Shown: positions 7,884 through 11,049 of the stretch, one piece after another | Numbering within the stretch: position 1 is the first letter of the stretch | Layout of the letters: each line of letters opens with the position of its first letter | NCBI GenBank assembly: GCA_900754715.1 | Contig: CAAEDX010000211.1 | Span: 1 to 11,049 of the forward strand | Reading direction: 5' to 3' | Length of the DNA: 11,049 nt | From: Erysipelotrichaceae bacterium | GTDB lineage: Bacteria; Bacillota_I; Bacilli_A; Erysipelotrichales; Erysipelotrichaceae | Notes under the pieces: generated by a model | Told to the model about the DNA's origin: nothing | Databases searched by the model: none | Seen by the model: the letters and a program-made list of their open reading frames with translations, nothing else | Made by a program: the position numbers and the translations under genes

Positions 7884-8712
7884 CAGTGTCTAAGAGCAGC
7901 ATGATCGAAAACTCAACGCTTTCGCCGCTGTCTTCGCAGGTGAAGGAGCCCTCGTAGCGATCAGCGATCTGCTGCAGGATGGACAGTCCCAGACCATGGC
8001 CTTCGCCCTTGGCGGAACGCATGCCTTCGGTGCGCAAGTGCAGGGAAGACGGCTTGGGATTGGCAGTGGTCACGATCAGGCAGTCAGCCCGGATCTGGGC
8101 CGATAAAGTGATCACGCGCTGTTCGGGCGGCATCATCATGCATCCTTCGATGGCGTTGTCCAGCAGATTGGTGAAGACAGAGATCAGGTCGATGGGGCTG
8201 ACCGGGATCGATGCGGGGAGCGCCAGCGCGCAGCTCATGTGGATGCCCAGCGCGCCGGCCCGCGTCTTTTTGTTGAAGATGACCGCGTCGACCAGGTCAT
8301 TGGCGCACAGCTCCATGCTGCACAGCCGGCTGTACTCTTCCAGCAGCTGGGCGATGATGATGTTGCGCTGCAGCGGGCTTTGCACGGCCAGTTCAGGAAA
8401 GTTTTCGATCTGCGTCTCGATCTCGGCGCGGATCATGTCCAGGCTGGCGGCAGTGCCTTCATGGCCGCGCAGATATTCTTCTTCGATCGCCTGGCGCTGG
8501 CGGACGCTGCGGTTTTTCTCTTTCTGGCTGAGGCGCTCACGGAAAAGGGCCAGCAGCCGCAAGATCAGGAAGAGCTCAAGGCTCAGCGCCATCAGGCTGA
8601 GCCATCCAGCCAGCGGCACCTTCAGGATCATTTTGGCGCACAGCAAGGCAAAGAGGAGCAGCTGAGAGAGCAGCATGCCATATAGGAGCAGATAAGGACG
8701 TTCATTCTTCAT
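7876..8712 (-). CDS. Membrane GHKL-type histidine kinase ATPase subunit (AgrC-like catalytic half)
   Basis: This predicted 278-residue protein has two N-terminal membrane segments (about 7-30 and 34-57), a charged coiled-coil region (58-105) and a GHKL ATPase domain. The ATPase shows the N box VFTNLLDNAIEG (179-190, Asn186 and the preceding Asp) and the G box GEGHGLGLSI (236-245), as in AgrC-type kinases. The linker has His84 in RGHEG, but the usual RHD-x-x-N acceptor box is absent. That box occurs instead at the end of the gene just upstream. The start is ATG 8712, not an upstream codon, because AGGAGG (complement of 8719-8724) lies 6 nt before it and earlier codons give a Cys/Ser/Arg-rich nonsense reading. 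It overlaps the upstream gene by 11 nt and asnB by 8 nt, tail to tail. A complete small kinase using His84 is an alternative. Confidence 0.85.
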   Translation of the reverse strand: MKNERPYLLLYGMLLSQLLLFALLCAKMILKVPLAGWLSLMALSLELFLILRLLALFRERLSQKEKNRSVRQRQAIEEEYLRGHEGTAASLDMIRAEIETQIENFPELAVQSPLQRNIIIAQLLEEYSRLCSMELCANDLVDAVIFNKKTRAGALGIHMSCALALPASIPVSPIDLISVFTNLLDNAIEGCMMMPPEQRVITLSAQIRADCLIVTTANPKPSSLHLRTEGMRSAKGEGHGLGLSILQQIADRYEGSFTCEDSGESVEFSIMLLLDTAR

Positions 8713-9421
8713 GGGCGTCCTCCTTTCTTTCTTTGGCCGTGGCGATCGTCTGGATGAGGTTGATGATGTCATGACGCATGCGGCGCAGCTGGTGTCCGTC
8801 ACTCTTGTCGTGCATGCGCCGCTGCAGCTGCTTTTCATATGTCTCATATAGGTGTGCCAGCCGGTGTTCCTCTTGCAAGCTGAGAAAGATGGCATGCAGC
8901 AGCGGCAGCAAGAGCGTATCGGCACAGATCGTGAACATGACGCACAGCACGAGCAGGAAGAGCTGCAGATCAAAGGCATCATGCAGCGAGAGCAGCGATG
9001 CGCCCAGCAGCTGAGCATAAGCGATGAGCGTCAGCAGCAGCGACGCGGCCTTTTCCTGCTGAAAGATCTTATAAAGCTTTTGCAGCCGTGAGATCAGCAA
9101 GAGCAAGGGCAGCAAAAGCACCACGCTGCTCAGCGCCTGAAAAGGCAGCATGGCCTGTATGTTGAGGATGAGCCCATACAGCGTGCAGGGGAACAGGATC
9201 TCACTGAGCATGAGGCGGCTGTTCAGCAGCTGTGTCAGCACAAAGAGCAGCGGGGGCATGAGCAGACAAAGGGGCAGCGGCAGCAGCTGCAAGAGCGCAA
9301 GCAGCAGCGCGCATGCGCACAGGCGCGGCAAGGAAAGGGAGGAAAAGAGCATCCGTTCGCTGAACAGTGCCATTTCCGCGGCGCTGAGCATCATCATCAG
9401 CAGGCTGATCCAGTCGTTCAT
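8702..9421 (-). CDS. Multi-pass membrane sensor with AgrC-like His box, lacking an ATPase domain
   Basis: This predicted 239-residue protein is extremely rich in leucine and has six or seven membrane segments between residues 4 and 176. A charged helix (183-205) follows, then the acceptor-type motif RMRHDIINLIQTI with His217. It ends 22 residues after that His, with no N or G box. Staphylococcal AgrC-type receptors have the same order (membrane sensor, then RHD box) but continue into a GHKL ATPase. Here the ATPase is encoded by the next gene, which overlaps by 11 nt. The gene may therefore be the sensor and phospho-acceptor half of a split kinase, or a truncated relic. The start is supported by a purine-rich site (GGGGGAG, complement of 9428-9434). 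The ligand is unknown. No AgrB- or AgrD-like gene is in the window. Confidence 0.8.
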   Translation of the reverse strand: MNDWISLLMMMLSAAEMALFSERMLFSSLSLPRLCACALLLALLQLLPLPLCLLMPPLLFVLTQLLNSRLMLSEILFPCTLYGLILNIQAMLPFQALSSVVLLLPLLLLISRLQKLYKIFQQEKAASLLLTLIAYAQLLGASLLSLHDAFDLQLFLLVLCVMFTICADTLLLPLLHAIFLSLQEEHRLAHLYETYEKQLQRRMHDKSDGHQLRRMRHDIINLIQTIATAKERKEDAHEE

Positions 9422-9447
9422 GTGCTTCTCCCCCTTTATTTACCTGT

Positions 9448-9453
9448 ATTATA
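9448..9453 (-). promoter_or_regulatory. -10 element of the split-kinase operon
   Basis: On the minus strand this is a perfect TATAAT, 27 nt upstream of the sensor gene start. The hexamer at the expected -35 position (complement of 9471-9476, TCCGGT) is poor, which suggests that an activator may be required. Confidence 0.6.
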
Positions 9454-9563
9454 ATGCAAAAAAGCCAAAAACCGGAGAAACAGTAAGAAAATGCCGATAA
9501 AACAAGAAAAAAATGCGTTTCATGACATTATCTTTGCATTTCGTGTAGGGAGAACGCACGCGT

Positions 9564-9592
9564 TTGCGATGAAAATGAACCTGTAATATAAT
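9564..9592 (+). promoter_or_regulatory. Sigma-A promoter of the pseudokinase gene
   Basis: TTGCGA (9564-9569, four of six bases matching TTGACA) is separated by exactly 17 nt from a perfect TATAAT at 9587-9592. Transcription would start near 9599, giving a leader of about 20 nt that includes the AGGGGA ribosome site at 9607-9612. Confidence 0.75.
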
Positions 9593-9620
9593 GAAGAAAA
9601 CAAGCAAGGGGATCTGCAGG

Positions 9621-11049
9621 ATGGAAACAGATGAAGCGAAAGAAGTGAGGGGACCGCAGCGGCAAGGCACGCTGCTGCAGGGGCGATATGAGATCACCGC
9701 GGTGCAGGAAGAGTTCGCCCACGCGGTCTTTTATGCTGCGTTCGACCATTCGCTTTCTCAGCGCGTATGCATCAAGACGGCGGCTGGCGCTTCGCAGCCG
9801 CGGCCTGCGCAGGAGTGGCTCTGGGAAGCCAAGGTGCAGATGCGCCTGGATCATCGCGCCATCCCGCATTGCCTGAATTACTTTGAGGAAGAGGGCGTGC
9901 CTTATATCGTCATGGAGGAGCTTTATGAGACGTGCCTGAGCGATCTGCTCGGACAGGAGCGGCTGGGCATGGAACGGATCCATGGCATGGCGCTGCAGCT
10001 GATGGATGTGCTGGGCTGCATCCATGACGCAGGCTACGTGTGCCTGAACGTGTCGCCCAGACAGATCCGGGTGAACGCGCGCGATGAGATCATGCTGTAT
10101 GACTTTTCATTCCTGACGCGCAGCGGCAAGCGTATCACGCATCTGCCGCAGGCAGAGCTTGCGCAGCATCTGGCGCCGGAGGAATTCTCGCGCCATGGCC
10201 GGGCTCGCCGCAGCAGCGATGTCTATGCGCTGGGCGCCACGCTCTATGAGATGATCAGCGGCAAGGTCCCGCTGTCCGCGCGGCGGCGTCAGCGCATCAC
10301 AGAACGATATCATCGGGAGATCCTGGAAAAGCTGTGCAGCATCGATGAAGAAGTGCCGCCCCATGTGGACCGTGCCATTCAGCGCTCCATGTCGCTGAAG
10401 CCCGATGAACGCTTTCAGAACATGGCAGATTTTCGTGATGCCATGGAGCGGGAATGCCGCATCCAGGAAGAAAAGCGCCAGATGAACCGCCGTCAGCGCG
10501 TCGCTGTCGGGATGATCCTGCTGAACTGCCTGCTGATCGTCTGTCTCATCCTGGGCCTGCTCTTGCACGAGAAAAGCCGTTTTCATCCATCGCTCATCCA
10601 GGGGGAATTGCAAGTGTGCCTGCCATATCGCGATGAGCGCGAATATGCGCTCAATGCGCAGATCGCTTCGCTGTATGCGCGCAAATATCCGCAGGTGGAG
10701 CTGCAGCTGACCCAGCTGCCTGCGTCCGAATATGCCGAAGCGCTGGATGCGCAGCCGCTGCCAGATGTGTTTTTCTACGAAGATGGGATCGATGAGGCAT
10801 TGCTTGCGGATCTCAGCGATCTGCAAGAAGCGATGGATCTGGACGATCTGTTCGGCTTCACCAGACATGAACAGCTGGTGAAGATGCCGCTGGCATGGGA
10901 CAGCGAGATCCATTATGTCAGCACGAAAGGGAGCGGCGAGGCAGCGACGCTGGCGGCATTCCTGGATCAGGAGGGTTCGGCATGGAACGGCTCGATCACG
11001 GCACTGCCGCAGATCAGTGAACAGCTGGCCGGCTACTGGGACATCGCGA
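9621..11049 (+). CDS. Ser/Thr kinase-like predicted pseudokinase, one membrane segment, extracellular solute-binding-like domain (3' end outside window)
   Basis: The frame is open from ATG 9621 to the window end, 476 codons so far. AGGGGA lies 8 nt before the ATG. Residues about 14-285 follow the bacterial Hanks kinase fold: QGRYEI start, Lys52 (VCIK), Glu69 in helix C, APE at 185-187, SSDVYALGATLYEM, and the LKPDERF motif near the end. The glycine loop is lost. The catalytic loop H-R-D-x-K-P-x-N reads C-L-N-V-S-P-R-Q (141-148), so the catalytic Asp is Asn143. DFG is DFS (161-163). Phosphotransfer is therefore unlikely. One membrane helix spans 294-315, followed by an outside region with PDVF (381-384), LADLSDL and KMPLAWD segments, recalling ABC solute-binding proteins. 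It diverges from the split-kinase genes. The outside-domain assignment is less certain than the kinase fold. Confidence 0.85.
   Translation, partial: METDEAKEVRGPQRQGTLLQGRYEITAVQEEFAHAVFYAAFDHSLSQRVCIKTAAGASQPRPAQEWLWEAKVQMRLDHRAIPHCLNYFEEEGVPYIVMEELYETCLSDLLGQERLGMERIHGMALQLMDVLGCIHDAGYVCLNVSPRQIRVNARDEIMLYDFSFLTRSGKRITHLPQAELAQHLAPEEFSRHGRARRSSDVYALGATLYEMISGKVPLSARRRQRITERYHREILEKLCSIDEEVPPHVDRAIQRSMSLKPDERFQNMADFRDAMERECRIQEEKRQMNRRQRVAVGMILLNCLLIVCLILGLLLHEKSRFHPSLIQGELQVCLPYRDEREYALNAQIASLYARKYPQVELQLTQLPASEYAEALDAQPLPDVFFYEDGIDEALLADLSDLQEAMDLDDLFGFTRHEQLVKMPLAWDSEIHYVSTKGSGEAATLAAFLDQEGSAWNGSITALPQISEQLAGYWDIA

Noticed and set aside
8702..8712. Frameshift joining the two kinase-like genes into one AgrC-like protein
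   Set aside because: The downstream gene begins with its own ribosome site and two membrane helices, so a fusion would place membrane segments between the acceptor helix and the ATPase. The overlap looks like ordinary translational coupling.
8713..9018. In-frame extension of the ATPase-half gene upstream to ATG 9018, adding 102 residues
   Set aside because: The added part is a Cys/Ser/Arg-rich out-of-frame reading of the sensor gene. A strong AGGAGG precedes ATG 8712, and sensible membrane-protein sequence begins there.
10107..10913. 268-codon open frame on the minus strand
   Set aside because: It is fully antisense to the pseudokinase frame, which has recognisable kinase motifs. The antisense product shows no family motif and its composition is that of a reverse-frame shadow.

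Overview
The window looks like chromosomal DNA from a low-to-mid GC Gram-positive bacterium (Bacillota). The reasons are consensus sigma-A promoters, strong AGGAGG ribosome binding sites, a PTS sucrose operon under a LacI-type repressor with cre-like operators, an Rpn-type nuclease with a Gly-Arg-Glu-Glu tail, and AgrC-like GHKL kinases. The gene content is compatible with a gut Erysipelotrichales-type organism, but that is inference and no marker gene is present.

Layout. (1) 1-353, plus: the C-terminal end of an Rpn-family nuclease/transposase-like protein, closed by a bidirectional hairpin terminator at 355-391. (2) 5956-430, minus: a sucrose locus in transcription order scrR, scrA, scrB, scrK. 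scrR ends in its own hairpin. A consensus promoter bracketed by two identical operators in opposite orientation then drives scrA (EIIBCA importer), scrB (sucrose-6-phosphate hydrolase) and scrK (fructokinase). Together they import sucrose as sucrose-6-phosphate, split it to glucose-6-phosphate and fructose, and phosphorylate the fructose. (3) 6060-7883, plus: a full-length glutamine-dependent asparagine synthetase, divergent from scrR. (4) 9421-7876, minus: two overlapping membrane genes that look like the two halves of an AgrC-type sensor kinase. The first has the multi-pass membrane part and the phospho-acceptor His box but no ATPase. The second has two membrane segments and the ATPase. No response regulator is visible. 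(5) 9621 to the window end, plus: a Ser/Thr protein-kinase-like domain with a destroyed catalytic loop, one membrane segment, and an outside domain resembling an ABC solute-binding protein. It is cut off by the window edge.

The sucrose genes and asnB are conventional. The unusual part is the right-hand end (7.9-11.0 kb). There, a split histidine-kinase pair and a predicted pseudokinase with an extracellular ligand-binding-like domain are transcribed divergently from one 199-bp intergenic region. This could be an undescribed membrane sensing module. All intergenic gaps are shorter than 300 bases (354-429, 4814-4957, 5957-6059, 9422-9620). I saw no tRNA, rRNA, CRISPR array or complete insertion sequence.
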